Below, piece after piece: positions 39,449 through 50,467 of a stretch of 64,000 nucleotides of DNA. The first letter of the stretch is position 1, and each line of letters opens with the position of its first letter. The translations under genes were made by a program, and so were the position numbers. The DNA is from Morganella morganii (GTDB lineage: Bacteria; Pseudomonadota; Gammaproteobacteria; Enterobacterales; Enterobacteriaceae), in contig NZ_NRQY01000001.1 of NCBI RefSeq assembly GCF_003996855.1, positions 342,274 through 406,273 of the forward strand. The letters run 5' to 3'. The notes under the pieces were generated by a model that was not told where the DNA came from, searched no databases, and saw only the letters and a list, made by a program, of their open reading frames with translations.

Positions 39449-39973
39449 ATGCAAAAGATAAAATTACCTCTGACTATTGATGCAAAGCGCGCCGCGCAGA
39501 AGCGCCTGGATTACTGGGGGTGCTATGCACCTGAGCAGGTTACGCGGTTAGCCGAATCGGTAGTCAGTGTGGACAGCGACGTTGATGTTGATTTGACGTT
39601 TGAAATCGATCCGCAGCGTCTGACAGTCATTAAGGGAACAGCAGAAACTGATGTTTCACTTGAGTGTCAGCGGTGTGGTAATATCTTCCCGCTTCATGTC
39701 CGCGCAACGTATTGTTTCAGCCCGGTTGTCAGCGACGAACAGGCTGAGGCATTACCGGAAGAGTATGAGCCAATTGACGTAAGTGATTTTGGTGAGACAG
39801 ATTTACTGGCAATGATTGAAGATGAATTAATTCTTTCTCTGCCTGTGGTTCCGGTACATGATTCTGAACACTGTGAAGTGTCCGACGCGGTGAAAGTCTT
39901 TGGTGAGCTTCCTCCGGAAGCAGAAAAGCCAAATCCGTTTGCCGCATTAGCCAGTTTAAAGAAAAGTACTTAA
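39449..39973 (+). CDS. yceD: YceD, 23S rRNA accumulation protein
   Basis: 174 residues, DUF177 family. The paired Cys segment [13 protein letters not shown] and a distant Cys in DSEHCEVSD fit the family; the acidic middle and the [11 protein letters not shown] end are conserved. Needed for 23S rRNA accumulation in E. coli and plants. Just upstream of rpmF, with 12 bases between, the classic pair. Confidence 0.94.
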   Translation: MQKIKLPLTIDAKRAAQKRLDYWGCYAPEQVTRLAESVVSVDSDVDVDLTFEIDPQRLTVIKGTAETDVSLECQRCGNIFPLHVRATYCFSPVVSDEQAEALPEEYEPIDVSDFGETDLLAMIEDELILSLPVVPVHDSEHCEVSDAVKVFGELPPEAEKPNPFAALASLKKST

Positions 39974-39985
39974 GGAGTAAGGTCA

Positions 39986-40156
39986 ATGGCCGTACAACAA
40001 AATAAACCAACTCGTTCCAAACGTGGTATGCGTCGCTCTCATGACGCACTGTCAGCAACTCTGGTTTCTGTTGACAAAACCTCTGGTGAAACTCATCTGC
40101 GCCACCATGTGACCGCTGATGGTTACTACCGTGGTCGTAAGGTAATCAACAAGTAA
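39986..40156 (+). CDS. rpmF: 50S ribosomal protein L32
   Basis: 56 residues: [20 protein letters not shown]... [11 protein letters not shown], one residue shorter than E. coli L32 with a small gap around SATLVSVDK. Strongly basic N-terminus. AAGGAG-like AGGAGTAAGG precedes the ATG. Lies between yceD and plsX, coupling ribosome and phospholipid synthesis genes as in E. coli. Confidence 0.97.
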   Translation: MAVQQNKPTRSKRGMRRSHDALSATLVSVDKTSGETHLRHHVTADGYYRGRKVINK

Positions 40157-40182
40157 TCTGCTGCTTTTAGCACGTTGATATC

Positions 40183-41229
40183 TTGACTAATCTAACCATC
40201 GCGTTAGATGCCATGGGTGGGGATATCGGCCCCCATGTCACAGTGCCTGCCTCGCTGCAGGCACTGGCATCTAATCCAAAGCTCACCCTGTTGCTGGTCG
40301 GGCACCCTGATTCCATTTCTCCTCTGCTTGCAAACCAGAATGCTGAGCTGCTCAGTCGTCTGCGCGTGATCCCTGCCTATGAGACGATTGCCGGTGATGC
40401 CAAACCTTCTCAGGCTATCCGCCAGAGTAAGGGTACATCTATGCGTATCGCGCTGGAACTGGTGAAAGAGGGGGAGGCTCAGGCGTGTGTCAGTGCCGGA
40501 AATACCGGGGCGCTGATGGGCCTGGCGAAACTGATGCTGAAATCCATTGAAGGTATCGAACGTCCTGCGCTGGTGACCGTGGTGCCGAATCAGAAGAAAG
40601 GCAAAACGGTATTGCTTGATCTGGGTGCAAACGCGGAGTGCAGCAGTGACATGCTGGTGCAGTTTGCGGTGATGGGCGCGGTGATGGCAGAAGATGTGGC
40701 CGGGATTCCTCATCCGCGTGTGGCATTACTGAACATCGGTGAAGAAGAAACCAAGGGACCCGACAATATCCGCGAAGCAGCCACGGTGCTGAAATCGATA
40801 CCGGACATCAATTATATCGGCTATGCGGAAGGTAACGAACTGCTGACCGGTAAAACCGATGTGCTGGTCTGTGACGGCTTCGCGGGTAACGTTACCCTGA
40901 AAACCATGGAAGGGGTGATTCGTGTGATCCTTTCGATGTTTAAATCACAGAATGAAGGCAAATCGTCATCTCTGCTGTACAAAGCTGTGAAGAAAGTCGT
41001 GAAAAAAGTGGTGACAAAATGGCTGAATAAACGTTTCAGTCACCTGAACCCCGACCAGTATAACGGTGCTTCTCTGTTAGGATTACGCGGCATTGTGATT
41101 AAAAGTCACGGTGCGGCGAATGTAAGTGCATTCAACGCTGCCATAACGCAGGCGGTTCAGACTGTTGAAAAGCAGGTGCCTGAACGAATCGCATCCCGTC
41201 TCGCCATGGTATTACCCAAGAGTAACTAA
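40183..41229 (+). CDS. plsX: Phosphate acyltransferase PlsX
   Basis: 348 residues, TTG start as in E. coli ([20 protein letters not shown]). Blocks [36 protein letters not shown] and [17 protein letters not shown] are family marks. It converts acyl-ACP and phosphate to acyl-phosphate, which PlsY uses to acylate glycerol-3-phosphate. A peripheral membrane enzyme heading the fab cluster. Confidence 0.96.
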   Translation: MTNLTIALDAMGGDIGPHVTVPASLQALASNPKLTLLLVGHPDSISPLLANQNAELLSRLRVIPAYETIAGDAKPSQAIRQSKGTSMRIALELVKEGEAQACVSAGNTGALMGLAKLMLKSIEGIERPALVTVVPNQKKGKTVLLDLGANAECSSDMLVQFAVMGAVMAEDVAGIPHPRVALLNIGEEETKGPDNIREAATVLKSIPDINYIGYAEGNELLTGKTDVLVCDGFAGNVTLKTMEGVIRVILSMFKSQNEGKSSSLLYKAVKKVVKKVVTKWLNKRFSHLNPDQYNGASLLGLRGIVIKSHGAANVSAFNAAITQAVQTVEKQVPERIASRLAMVLPKSN

Positions 41230-41234
41230 CTAAT

Positions 41235-42188
41235 ATGTATACAAAAATTTTAGGAACCGGGAGCTATCTTCCTGCACAAATCCGCACAAATGCTGATCTG
41301 GAAAAAATGGTCGACACAACCGATGAGTGGATTGATACTCGTACTGGTATTCGTGAGCGCCGTCTGGCCGGTGATGACGAAACGGTTGTCACGATGGGTC
41401 ATCAGGCAGCACTGAACGCACTGGATATGGCCGGTATTCCTGCCGGCGATATCGATCTGATTGTCGTGGGCACCACATCTTCCACTCACGGTTTCCCGAG
41501 TGCGGCCTGTGAAATCCAGAAACTGCTGGGTATTGACAGCTGCATCTCCTTTGATGTGGCTGCGGCGTGTGCCGGTTTCAGCTACGCTATCAGCGTGGTG
41601 GATCAATTCATTAAAACCGGTATGGCGAAAAAAGCCCTGGTGATCGGTTCGGATGTGCTGGCGAAAACGCTGGACCCGGCAGATCGCGGTACGGTTATCC
41701 TGTTTGGTGACGGCGCGGGTGCCTTTGTGGTTGAAGCCTCAGAAGAGCCGGGCATTCTCTCTACCCATTTGCATGCGGATGGCCGTTACGGCGACCTGCT
41801 GACATTACCGAATAAAGATCGCAAAGACAGCGAAAAACCGGCGTACCTGACAATGGCAGGTAACGAAGTATTCCGCGTGGCGGTCCGTGAATTAGCCAAC
41901 GTCGTTGAAGAAGCGCTGGTGGCGAACAATATCGACAAATCAGAACTCGACTGGCTGGTGCCGCATCAGGCAAACCTGCGCATTATCAGTGCCACCGCAA
42001 AAAAATTAAATATGGGCATGGATAAAGTCGTCATTACCCTTGATCGCCATGGCAACACCTCTGCGGCCTCTGTGCCGACTGCGTTCGATGAAGCGGTTCG
42101 TGACGGGCGCATCAAACGCGGTCAGCTGATTCTGATTGAAGCCTTCGGCGGCGGTTTCGCCTGGGGCTCAGCACTAATTCGTTTTTAA
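41235..42188 (+). CDS. fabH: 3-oxoacyl-ACP synthase III
   Basis: 317 residues, the E. coli length. Catalytic Cys112 in [12 protein letters not shown]; the His and Asn of the triad are in VPHQANLRI and [10 protein letters not shown]. It condenses acetyl-CoA with malonyl-ACP to begin fatty-acid synthesis. Starts 5 bases after plsX. Confidence 0.97.
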   Translation: MYTKILGTGSYLPAQIRTNADLEKMVDTTDEWIDTRTGIRERRLAGDDETVVTMGHQAALNALDMAGIPAGDIDLIVVGTTSSTHGFPSAACEIQKLLGIDSCISFDVAAACAGFSYAISVVDQFIKTGMAKKALVIGSDVLAKTLDPADRGTVILFGDGAGAFVVEASEEPGILSTHLHADGRYGDLLTLPNKDRKDSEKPAYLTMAGNEVFRVAVRELANVVEEALVANNIDKSELDWLVPHQANLRIISATAKKLNMGMDKVVITLDRHGNTSAASVPTAFDEAVRDGRIKRGQLILIEAFGGGFAWGSALIRF

Positions 42189-42207
42189 TTTTTCAGGAAG
42201 CTAAATC

Positions 42208-43140
42208 ATGTCTGCATATGCAATGGTATTTCCGGGACAGGGTTCTCAGTCAGTCGGTATGCTGGCGGACCTCGCGGTAAATTTTCCGGTCGTGGAGGCA
42301 ACCTTTGCCGAAGCATCCGCTGAATTGGGCTACGATTTATGGGCACTTGTTCAGAACGGACCGGAAGAAGAACTGAATAAAACCTGGCAGACCCAGCCTG
42401 CACTGCTGGCGGCCTCTGTGGCCATCTGGCGCGTCTGGCAGGAAAAGAATGGCGCGATGCCTGTCATGATGGCCGGTCACAGCCTGGGGGAATACTCCGC
42501 ACTGGTATGTGCCGGTGTGATGAATTTTAAAGAAGCCATTAAACTGGTGGAATTACGCGGCCGCCTGATGCAGGAAGCGGTTCCGGCCGGTACCGGTGCG
42601 ATGTACGCGATCATCGGTCTGGAAAATGATGCTATTGCCAAAGCCTGTGAAGAAGCTGCACAGGGGCAGGTGGTATCGCCGGTTAACTTTAACTCACCGG
42701 GCCAGGTGGTTATCGCCGGTGAAAAAGACGCCGTTGAGCGTGCCGGGGCATTATGTAAGGAAGCCGGGGCAAAACGTGCGCTGCCGTTATCGGTCAGTGT
42801 GCCGTCACATTGTGCATTAATGAAGCCGGCTGCTGATAAATTAGCCGTTGCGCTAAAAAATATCACATTTAATACACCAATCTTTTCTGTTGTGAACAAT
42901 GTTGATGTTAAGATAGAGACTTCCGCCGATGCAATTCGTGATGCATTAGTCCGTCAGCTTTATAATCCGGTGCGCTGGACCGAAACGGTTGAGTTTATGG
43001 CGGTACAGGGTGTTGAAGATCTGCTGGAAGCAGGGCCGGGCAAAGTACTGACCGGGCTGACTAAGCGTATTGTGAAAACATTAACATCATCTGCTGTCAA
43101 TGATATGGCATCATTGGAAACAGCACTTGAAAATCGCTGA
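42208..43140 (+). CDS. fabD: Malonyl-CoA:ACP transacylase
   Basis: 310 residues. Nucleophile Ser92 in AGHSLGEYSAL, N-terminal FPGQGSQ, and catalytic His in VPSHCALM. Moves malonyl from CoA to ACP for chain extension. AGGAAGC precedes the ATG. Between fabH and fabG, in the standard order. Confidence 0.97.
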   Translation: MSAYAMVFPGQGSQSVGMLADLAVNFPVVEATFAEASAELGYDLWALVQNGPEEELNKTWQTQPALLAASVAIWRVWQEKNGAMPVMMAGHSLGEYSALVCAGVMNFKEAIKLVELRGRLMQEAVPAGTGAMYAIIGLENDAIAKACEEAAQGQVVSPVNFNSPGQVVIAGEKDAVERAGALCKEAGAKRALPLSVSVPSHCALMKPAADKLAVALKNITFNTPIFSVVNNVDVKIETSADAIRDALVRQLYNPVRWTETVEFMAVQGVEDLLEAGPGKVLTGLTKRIVKTLTSSAVNDMASLETALENR

Positions 43141-43147
43141 GGTTGAG

Positions 43148-43882
43148 ATGAGCTTTGAAGGCAAAATTGCCCTTGTCACCGGTGCGAGCCGCGGAATCGG
43201 TCGTGCAATTGCTGAGAAATTAGCAGCACGCGGTGCAACTGTCATTGGTACTGCAACCAGCGAAAGCGGTGCGGCAGCTATCAGTGAATACTTAGGCGCA
43301 AAGGGTAAAGGCCTTGCGCTGAACGTGACCGACAGCGCATCCATTGACCATGTATTAGAAAATATTCGCGCTGAGTTTGGCGAAATTGATATTTTGGTTA
43401 ATAATGCAGGTATCACACGTGACAACTTACTGATGCGTATGAAAGACGATGAGTGGCAGGATATCCTGGACACGAACCTTTCATCCGTATTCCGTCTGTC
43501 CAAAGCGGTTATGCGCGCCATGATGAAAAAACGTTGCGGGCGCATCATCACCATCGGTTCTGTTGTCGGAACGATGGGGAACGCCGGACAGGCTAACTAT
43601 GCGGCGGCGAAAGCCGGGCTGATTGGTTTCAGTAAATCACTCGCCCGTGAAGTCGCGTCGCGCGGTATCACCGTCAACGTCGTTGCCCCAGGTTTTATCG
43701 AAACCGATATGACTCGTGCATTGACAGACGACCAGCGTGCAGGCATTTTATCTCAGGTTCCTGCTAACCGTTTGGGTGATGCTGAAGAGATTGCCAGTGC
43801 TGTAGCCTTCTTAGCTTCTGATGAAGCGGCTTACATCACAGGCGAGACATTGCATGTCAATGGTGGCATGTACATGATTTAA
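43148..43882 (+). CDS. fabG: 3-oxoacyl-ACP reductase
   Basis: 244 residues from MSFEGKIALVTGASRGIG; an in-frame upstream start at 43100 lies inside fabD and is not family-like. NADP-binding TGASRGIG, catalytic Ser138, Tyr151 and Lys155 (YAAAKAG). It reduces 3-ketoacyl-ACP in each cycle. Seven bases after fabD. Confidence 0.97.
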   Translation: MSFEGKIALVTGASRGIGRAIAEKLAARGATVIGTATSESGAAAISEYLGAKGKGLALNVTDSASIDHVLENIRAEFGEIDILVNNAGITRDNLLMRMKDDEWQDILDTNLSSVFRLSKAVMRAMMKKRCGRIITIGSVVGTMGNAGQANYAAAKAGLIGFSKSLAREVASRGITVNVVAPGFIETDMTRALTDDQRAGILSQVPANRLGDAEEIASAVAFLASDEAAYITGETLHVNGGMYMI

Positions 43883-44037
43883 TGTTTGAGCTAACCATTT
43901 GCCGTTTTTGTGTAAACACACGCAAAAGTGAGTATTTATATGGTTAGACCAGCCGGGATTGGGTTGCATCTTTTCCTGTATTTTATAAACTACGAAAACC
44001 ATCGCATATAGCGAGTTTTGATAGGAAATTTAATAGT

Positions 44038-44274
44038 ATGAGCGCTATCGAAGAACGTGTTAAGAAAATCATCGTTGAACAACTGGGTGTTAAAGAGGAA
44101 GAAGTAAAAAACGAAGCTTCATTCGTTGATGACTTAGGCGCTGATTCTCTTGACACAGTTGAGCTGGTGATGGCTCTGGAAGAAGAGTTCGACATCGAAA
44201 TCCCAGACGAAGAAGCAGAAAAAATCACAACTGTACAGGCTGCTATTGACTACGTTGAGAACGCAGGCAAGTAA
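44038..44274 (+). CDS. acpP: Acyl carrier protein
   Basis: 78 residues, highly acidic. Ser37 in [11 protein letters not shown] takes the phosphopantetheine arm. Codon use is the strongly biased type of a very abundant protein. A 155-base gap before it probably holds its own promoter, as in E. coli, which would allow higher expression than the rest of the cluster. Confidence 0.98.
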   Translation: MSAIEERVKKIIVEQLGVKEEEVKNEASFVDDLGADSLDTVELVMALEEEFDIEIPDEEAEKITTVQAAIDYVENAGK

Positions 44275-44343
44275 GCATCCCTCATGTCCAGGCGGTCACC
44301 CGACCGCCTTGTTTCTTTTATTCCCCCCCCTCGGAGGATAAGC

Positions 44344-45588
44344 GTGTCTGAGCGTCGTGTAGTTGTGACCGGACTTGGCATGTTATCTCCTGTCGGTAAT
44401 ACAGTCGATTCATCCTGGAAAGCTGTGTGTGCCGGGCAGAGTGGTATCAGCCTGATTGATCATTTTGGCACCTCAAACCATGCGACCAAATTCGCGGGTA
44501 TGGTAAAAGATTTCAATCACGAAGATTTTAATATTTCGCGCAAAGATGCCCGGAAGATGGATCTCTTCATTCAATACGGTATTGCAGCCGGTATCCGTGC
44601 AATAGAGGATTCCGGACTTGAAGTAACAGAAGCCAATGCAACCCGTATAGGCGCTGCGATTGGTTCTGGTATTGGTGGTCTCGGACTGATTGAAGAAAAC
44701 TGTAGTTCTCTGGCAGCCGGCGGTCCGCGTAAAGTGAGTCCGTTCTTTGTGCCGTCAACTATCATTAATATGGTTGCCGGACATCTGAGTATAATGTACG
44801 GCCTGCGCGGACCAAGTATTTCCATTGCCACCGCCTGTACCTCCGGCGTGCATAACATTGGTCATGCGGCTCGGATTATCGCTTACGGTGATGCGGATGT
44901 GATGGTTGCCGGTGGTACTGAGAAAGCCAGCACACCATTAGGTGTTGCCGGATTCGGTGCTGCACGTGCCTTATCCACCAATAATGATAATCCTCAGGGC
45001 GCAAGCCGTCCGTGGGATAAAGATCGTGACGGGTTTGTGCTGGGTGACGGTGCCGGTATGCTGGTACTGGAAGAGTACGAACACGCGAAAAACCGCGGTG
45101 CGAAAATCTATGCGGAACTGGTCGGTTTCGGGATGAGCAGCGATGCTTATCACATGACATCACCACCGGAAAACGGAGAAGGTGCCGCACTGGCCATGGC
45201 AAATGCGATTCAGGATGCGGGTATTCCTGCTGACAGCATCGGCTATATCAATGCACACGGCACATCCACCTCAGCGGGTGATGTGGCGGAAGCAAAAGCC
45301 GTTGAAACGGTATTTGGTGAAGGAACGAACGTTCTGGTCAGCTCAACCAAATCCATGACCGGTCACCTGCTGGGTGCTGCCGGTGCAGTGGAATCCATTT
45401 TCACTATTCTGGCATTGCGTGATCAGATTATACCGCCGACCATCAACCTGGATAATCAGGATGAGGCAGTCTGCAAACTCGACTTTGTACCGGGCAAAGC
45501 CCGCAAAGTAGAGGGTATGGAATATGCACTCTGTAACTCTTTCGGCTTCGGCGGAACCAACGGCTCCCTGATTTTCCGTAAGATCTGA
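44344..45588 (+). CDS. fabF: 3-oxoacyl-ACP synthase II
   Basis: 414 residues from GTG 44344 ([14 protein letters not shown]), with GGAGGA eight bases upstream; the longer open frame from 44284 would cover the intergenic poly-C run and is not used. Catalytic Cys165 in ATACTSGVH, with His residues in [11 protein letters not shown] and [11 protein letters not shown]. It extends palmitoleoyl-ACP to cis-vaccenoyl-ACP and adjusts membrane fluidity with temperature. Ends the fab cluster. Confidence 0.97.
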   Translation: MSERRVVVTGLGMLSPVGNTVDSSWKAVCAGQSGISLIDHFGTSNHATKFAGMVKDFNHEDFNISRKDARKMDLFIQYGIAAGIRAIEDSGLEVTEANATRIGAAIGSGIGGLGLIEENCSSLAAGGPRKVSPFFVPSTIINMVAGHLSIMYGLRGPSISIATACTSGVHNIGHAARIIAYGDADVMVAGGTEKASTPLGVAGFGAARALSTNNDNPQGASRPWDKDRDGFVLGDGAGMLVLEEYEHAKNRGAKIYAELVGFGMSSDAYHMTSPPENGEGAALAMANAIQDAGIPADSIGYINAHGTSTSAGDVAEAKAVETVFGEGTNVLVSSTKSMTGHLLGAAGAVESIFTILALRDQIIPPTINLDNQDEAVCKLDFVPGKARKVEGMEYALCNSFGFGGTNGSLIFRKI

Positions 45589-45602
45589 GTCTGTTTTCTG
45601 AG

Positions 45603-45632
45603 AAAAAAGCGCCTTCCGGCGCTTTTTTTTTA
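45603..45632 (+). terminator. Terminator after fabF
   Basis: AAAAAAGCGCC / GGCGCTTTTTT stem, loop TTCC, with a run of nine T residues. Confidence 0.93.
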
Positions 45633-45747
45633 CCTGACGGGTGACGTTATCGTGCTTTTGCACAAAAATCACAGCTGTACTATTATACAGGTCTGTCCGG
45701 ATACTGAATGACGGTTAAATAATAATCGTTAAAACAATGAGTTGGCT

Positions 45748-46587
45748 ATGACACATCAGGCGCAATACTGGGTTAATGGTGTACCGCAGCATACGATTGC
45801 GATCTCTGATCGCAGTGTGCAGTTTGGTGACGGCTGTTTTACCACGATGCGTATTGTGAACAGCAAACCGTCACTGCTGACACGCCATCTGCGCCGGTTA
45901 CATGGTGGTTGTGAGGGGCTGAGACTGACGCCGCCGGATGAGTCACTGCTCACTCAGTGGATAATGCAGGCCGCAGAAGGTGCCACAAATGCCGTGCTGA
46001 AAGTGATTATCTCTGCCGGTGAGCAGGGGCGCGGTTATCTGCGTGACGATGTACCGCCGGTGGTTATCCTGATTCGCTCCGCATACCCGGAAAGCTATCC
46101 GGCATTACAGGAGCGTGGTTTATCATTGGTGAAAAGTCCGGTGCCGCTGTCCGTTAATCCGTATCTGGCCGGTATTAAACACCTGAACCGGCTGGAGCAG
46201 GTGCTTATCCGCCGTTATGTGGCAGAACAGCAGGCTGATGAAGCCATTGTCTGTGATACTGACGGCCTTCTGACGGAAGGATGCAGTGCCAACCTGTTCT
46301 GGCGCTGCGGTGATGATGTGTTTACGCCGTCACTGACCAAATGCGGCGTGGCAGGTGTTATGCGTGCGCATATCCTGGATGTGCTGAAAAACAGCCGTTA
46401 CCGCTGTTATGAAACTGAACGTTTTCCGCAGGTGCTGGCAAACGCGGATGAGGTGATTATGTGTAATGCACTGATGCCGGTGATGCCGGTCAATGAGATC
46501 CGCGCGGATGGCCGTCATCACTGGCGGTATACTTCCCGCTCACTTTTTACCCTGCTTTTGCCGTACTGTCCGGCAGCAATACCCTGA
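45748..46587 (+). CDS. pabC: Aminodeoxychorismate lyase PabC
   Basis: 279 residues from ATG 45748 (MTHQAQYWVNGVPQ). Class IV PLP enzyme: DRSVQFGDGCFTT near the start, PLP Lys in LAGIKHLNRLEQV, and EGCSANLFWR. It releases 4-aminobenzoate and pyruvate from aminodeoxychorismate for folate synthesis. Followed 20 bases later by mltG, in the E. coli order. Confidence 0.94.
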   Translation: MTHQAQYWVNGVPQHTIAISDRSVQFGDGCFTTMRIVNSKPSLLTRHLRRLHGGCEGLRLTPPDESLLTQWIMQAAEGATNAVLKVIISAGEQGRGYLRDDVPPVVILIRSAYPESYPALQERGLSLVKSPVPLSVNPYLAGIKHLNRLEQVLIRRYVAEQQADEAIVCDTDGLLTEGCSANLFWRCGDDVFTPSLTKCGVAGVMRAHILDVLKNSRYRCYETERFPQVLANADEVIMCNALMPVMPVNEIRADGRHHWRYTSRSLFTLLLPYCPAAIP

Positions 46588-46607
46588 ATGAACAGAGTTA
46601 ATGACTG

Positions 46608-47651
46608 ATGAAAAAAACACGGATTTTCCTTGTGACATTTTTAGTGCTGCTTGCGGTTTCAGGCGGTGTGGCATACTGGCTTTATCACCAGGTGGAAGCC
46701 TTTTCCGGACAAAAAATTTCCGTTACTGAAGAGACGATTTTCACTATCCCGGCGGGCACCGGTCGTGTGGCACTGGAGAAAAAACTGGCGGAAAGCGGGA
46801 TTATCCCGGAATCACATAATTATGACTGGCTGCTGCAACTGGAGCCGGATCTGGCAAAAATCAAAGCCGGCACTTACCGCCTGACGCCGGATATGACCGT
46901 CAGAAGCATGCTGCAACTGTTTGTCAGCGGCAAAGAGGCACAGTTCAGCATCCGTTTTGTGGAAGGCAGTAAATTAGCGGACTGGCAGAAGATTCTGTCA
47001 GAAGCGCCTTACCTGAAACAGACCCTCGCAGATTTACCGGCGGATAAACTGACAGAGATGCTCGGCCTGCCAGCCGGCAGTCATCTCGAAGGGCGCTTTT
47101 ATCCGGACACCTATCTCTATACCGCCGGGACGGAAGATACTCAAATCCTGAAACGGGCGCATCAGCAGATGGAAACAAAACTCGCGGCGGCCTGGAAGAC
47201 ACGCAATACCGATTTACCGTATGCCGATCCGTATGAAATGCTGATCATGGCCTCGCTGATTGAAAAAGAGACCGGCGTGGAAGGCGAACGCAAAAAAGTG
47301 GCATCAGTCTTTATGAACCGGCTGAAACTGAAAATGCGCCTGCAAACTGACCCGACGGTGATTTACGGCATGGGGGAACGTTACCAGGGCACGATTTACC
47401 GCAGCGATCTGGCACGGGCAACACCGTATAATACTTATCAGATTGACGGTATGCCGCCAACCCCTATCGCCATGCCGGGCAGTGCCTCGCTGGAGGCGGC
47501 AGCCAGACCGGATACCACCGGTTACCTTTACTTTGTCGCGGATGGCAAAGGCGGGCATGTATTTACCACGAATCTGCGGGATCACAACCGGGCGGTTGCG
47601 GATTACCGTAACGGATTAAAAAACAATGACAGGCAAATTTATTGTAATTGA
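46608..47651 (+). CDS. mltG: Endolytic murein transglycosylase MltG
   Basis: 347 residues. One N-terminal membrane anchor ([20 protein letters not shown]), then a LysM-like part and the YceG catalytic domain with [10 protein letters not shown] (catalytic Glu) and QTDPTVIYG. It cuts nascent glycan strands and so sets their length near the inner membrane. Overlaps tmk by 26 bases. Confidence 0.95.
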   Translation: MKKTRIFLVTFLVLLAVSGGVAYWLYHQVEAFSGQKISVTEETIFTIPAGTGRVALEKKLAESGIIPESHNYDWLLQLEPDLAKIKAGTYRLTPDMTVRSMLQLFVSGKEAQFSIRFVEGSKLADWQKILSEAPYLKQTLADLPADKLTEMLGLPAGSHLEGRFYPDTYLYTAGTEDTQILKRAHQQMETKLAAAWKTRNTDLPYADPYEMLIMASLIEKETGVEGERKKVASVFMNRLKLKMRLQTDPTVIYGMGERYQGTIYRSDLARATPYNTYQIDGMPPTPIAMPGSASLEAAARPDTTGYLYFVADGKGGHVFTTNLRDHNRAVADYRNGLKNNDRQIYCN

Positions 47652-48264
47652 AGGGCTTGAAGGTGCCGGAAAAACCACGGCGCGTCAGGTGATTGTGGAT
47701 ACTCTGCATGAAAACGGCATCGCTGACCTGATCTATACCCGTGAGCCGGGCGGCACGCCGCTGGCAGAAAAACTTCGCACCCTGATTAAAGACGGGATTG
47801 ACGGCGAAACGGTTACCGATAAAGCGGAAGTGCTGATGTTATACGCCGCACGTATTCAGCTGGTGGATAATGTCATCAAACCGGCACTGGCACGGGGACA
47901 ATGGGTGATCGGCGATCGCCATGACCTGTCTTCTCAGGCCTACCAGGGCGGCGGACGCGGTATTGACCGTAAGCTGATGCAGTCACTGCGTGATACGGTG
48001 CTGGGGGATTTTTATCCTGACTTCACTCTTTATCTCGACCTGCCGCCGGAAACGGGTCTGGCCCGTGCCCGCAGCCGGGGGGAACTGGACAGAATTGAGC
48101 AGGAGTCGCTGGATTTCTTCCGCCGCACCCGGGCCCGTTATCTGGAACTGGCTGAATCCGACCCGCGCATTGTGACCGTTGATGCTTCGCAATCAATGGA
48201 TAACGTCCATCAATCAATCCGCGCTGCGGTACTGGATTGGCTGGCACAGCAGAAAGGGGCGTAA
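47626..48264 (+). CDS. tmk: Thymidylate kinase
   Basis: 212 residues. P-loop [12 protein letters not shown] motif in [16 protein letters not shown], and lid [12 protein letters not shown], the E. coli-type (type II) enzyme. Phosphorylates dTMP to dTDP. Start lies within the mltG end; stop overlaps the holB ATG by one base. Confidence 0.96.
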   Translation: MTGKFIVIEGLEGAGKTTARQVIVDTLHENGIADLIYTREPGGTPLAEKLRTLIKDGIDGETVTDKAEVLMLYAARIQLVDNVIKPALARGQWVIGDRHDLSSQAYQGGGRGIDRKLMQSLRDTVLGDFYPDFTLYLDLPPETGLARARSRGELDRIEQESLDFFRRTRARYLELAESDPRIVTVDASQSMDNVHQSIRAAVLDWLAQQKGA

Positions 48265-49262
48265 TGAACTGGTATCCGTGGCTTAATCCTGTTTACCGTC
48301 AGCTGGCAACCGCGTGGATGTCCGGCCGGGGTCATCATGCTCTGCTGCTGTACGGCATTTACGGTACCGGTACTGACGAACTGGCCTATGCCCTGACACG
48401 GCTGCGGATGTGTCAGCAGCCGCAGGGCATCAAAAGCTGCGGGGAGTGCCACAGCTGTAAACTGATGCTGGCGGGCACGCATCCGGACTTTTATCTGCTG
48501 TTACCGGAAAAGGGCAAATCTGCGCTTGGTATCGATGCGGTGCGGGCGGTGACGGAAAAGCTGTATGACCACGCCCAGCAGGGCGGTGCCAAACTGGTGC
48601 ATATTCCGCAGGCGGAACTGCTGACCGAAGCGGCTGCCAACGCCTTGCTGAAAACCCTGGAAGAGCCGACAGAGAATACCTGGTTTGTGTTACAGAGCCG
48701 GCGGGCGGAGCAATTGCTGCCGACGCTGCGCAGCCGCTGCTTTGCGTATCACCTGGCACCGCCGTCAGCGGATACCGGTTTGCAGTGGTTACAGCGGGAG
48801 CATCCTCAGTCTGATGCGGTCGCCCGGCAGACGGCACTGAATCTCTGTCATTATGCCCCGGCAGCGGCACTGTCGCTGCTGACTACCGCAGACTGGCAGA
48901 ACCGTCTGAATCTGTTTACGCAGCTTGCAGCATCGGTGCGCAGCGGGGATTTTTTATCGCTGTTATCTGAGCTGAATCATCAGGATGCGGAAAAGCGCAT
49001 CAGCTGGCTGACAACACTGTTTATGGATGCGGTAAAATATCAGCAGAATATGGCACCCGCCTGTCTGAATCAGGATCAGTCAGCCCTTATTGCACAACTG
49101 GCAACGCATTACAGCAGCGCGCATTTACTGAATGCAGCGGAAAGCTGGCTGGTCTGCCGTCACCGGCTGATGACCATCACCGGTGTTAATCAGGAGCTGC
49201 TGCTGACAGAGCAATTGTTACATCAGGAAACGCTGTTTTCTGCATCACCTAATTTAAAATAA
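48264..49262 (+). CDS. holB: DNA polymerase III delta-prime subunit
   Basis: 332 residues from ATG 48264 (E. coli 334). AAA+ clamp-loader fold: the P-loop region is degenerate (GIYGTGTDELA), as expected for delta-prime, a zinc cluster is visible (RMCQQ...CGECHSCKL), and the SRC-like motif is SRCFAYHL. Part of the tau/gamma-delta-delta-prime clamp loader. Confidence 0.95.
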   Translation: MNWYPWLNPVYRQLATAWMSGRGHHALLLYGIYGTGTDELAYALTRLRMCQQPQGIKSCGECHSCKLMLAGTHPDFYLLLPEKGKSALGIDAVRAVTEKLYDHAQQGGAKLVHIPQAELLTEAAANALLKTLEEPTENTWFVLQSRRAEQLLPTLRSRCFAYHLAPPSADTGLQWLQREHPQSDAVARQTALNLCHYAPAAALSLLTTADWQNRLNLFTQLAASVRSGDFLSLLSELNHQDAEKRISWLTTLFMDAVKYQQNMAPACLNQDQSALIAQLATHYSSAHLLNAAESWLVCRHRLMTITGVNQELLLTEQLLHQETLFSASPNLK

Positions 49263-49272
49263 TGAGTTAATT

Positions 49273-50052
49273 ATGTTTTTAGTCGATTCCCATTGCCACC
49301 TCGATTGCCTGGATTATGAAAAACGGCATGAAAATGTGGATGATGTTATGCAAAAGGCCGCGCAGCGTGATGTGAAATATGCGCTGGCGGTAGCGACAAC
49401 CCTGCCGGGTTACACAAAAATGCGTGAGCTGATTGGTGATCGCCCCGATGTGGCCTTTTCCTGTGGTATTCATCCGCTGAATCTGGATGAGCCGTATGAT
49501 TTCACGCTGCTGCGTGAACTGGCCGCGGATAAACGCGTGGTGGCACTCGGTGAAACCGGGCTGGATTACTACTACCAGAAAGAGAATGCGGCGCTTCAGC
49601 GCGATGTATTCCGTGAGCATATCCGCATCGGACGTGAACTGAATAAACCGGTGATTGTGCATACCCGTGATGCGCGCGAGGATACCCTGGCGATTATCCG
49701 TGAAGAGCAGGCCGGGGAGTGCGGCGGCGTGTTACACTGCTTTACCGAGGACAAAGAGACTGCAATGGCGCTGCTGGATGAAGGTTTTTATATCTCCTTT
49801 TCCGGTATCGTGACCTTCCGCAACGCAGAACAAATCCGCGAAGCCGCACGGATTGTGCCGCTGGATCGTATTCTGGTGGAAACGGACTCACCTTACCTGG
49901 CACCGGTGCCGTTCCGCGGCAAAGAAAACCAGCCCGCTTACGTGCGTGATGTGGCGGAGTATATGGCTGTATTAAAAGGGGTGAGCGTTGAGGCGCTTGC
50001 TGAGATCACCACTGACAATTTCAGCCGTCTGTTTCAGGTGTCTGTCCGGTAA
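49273..50052 (+). CDS. ycfH: TatD-family metal hydrolase YcfH
   Basis: 259 residues. Metal-binding DSHCHLD at the start, GETGLDYYY, HTRDAREDT, HCFTEDKE and ETDSPYLAP. TatD-like DNases/deoxyribonuclease homologues; the physiological role of YcfH is unsettled. In E. coli ptsG and fhuE follow; here hinT comes 43 bases later. Confidence 0.93.
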   Translation: MFLVDSHCHLDCLDYEKRHENVDDVMQKAAQRDVKYALAVATTLPGYTKMRELIGDRPDVAFSCGIHPLNLDEPYDFTLLRELAADKRVVALGETGLDYYYQKENAALQRDVFREHIRIGRELNKPVIVHTRDAREDTLAIIREEQAGECGGVLHCFTEDKETAMALLDEGFYISFSGIVTFRNAEQIREAARIVPLDRILVETDSPYLAPVPFRGKENQPAYVRDVAEYMAVLKGVSVEALAEITTDNFSRLFQVSVR

Positions 50053-50095
50053 ATACGGACACATCTGTCAGGCTGATTAATTAGAGGAGCAGGTT

Positions 50096-50446
50096 ATGGC
50101 CGAAGAAACTATTTTTAGTAAAATTATTCGTCGTGAAATTCCGTCTGATATCGTCTATCAGGATGACAGCGTGACGGCATTCCGTGATATTTCCCCGCAG
50201 GCACCGACACATATTCTGATTATTCCCAACCATCTTATTCCTACCGTGAATGATGTTACACCTGAAGATGAGCAGGTTCTGGGTCATATGATCACGGTAG
50301 CGGCCAAAATCGCGCAGCAGGAAGGTATTGCGGATGATGGCTACCGCCTGATTATGAACTGCAACCGTCACGGCGGACAGGAAGTGTTCCATATTCATAT
50401 GCATCTGGTCGGCGGCCGTCATCTGGGGCCGATGCTGGCAAAATAA
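50096..50446 (+). CDS. hinT: HIT-family purine nucleoside phosphoramidase HinT
   Basis: 116 residues (E. coli 119). HIT motif [15 protein letters not shown] near the C-terminus and [19 protein letters not shown] at the start. Hydrolyses adenosine phosphoramidates and aminoacyl-AMP. AGAGGAGC is the ribosome site. Confidence 0.95.
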   Translation: MAEETIFSKIIRREIPSDIVYQDDSVTAFRDISPQAPTHILIIPNHLIPTVNDVTPEDEQVLGHMITVAAKIAQQEGIADDGYRLIMNCNRHGGQEVFHIHMHLVGGRHLGPMLAK

Positions 50447-50467
50447 CCGGCAGACAGGAGAATCGTG

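Noticed and set aside
44284..44343. Longer fabF start across the C8 run, possible phase-variable tract
   Set aside because: The run lies before the family-supported GTG start, which has its own GGAGGA site, so length changes would not affect the protein.
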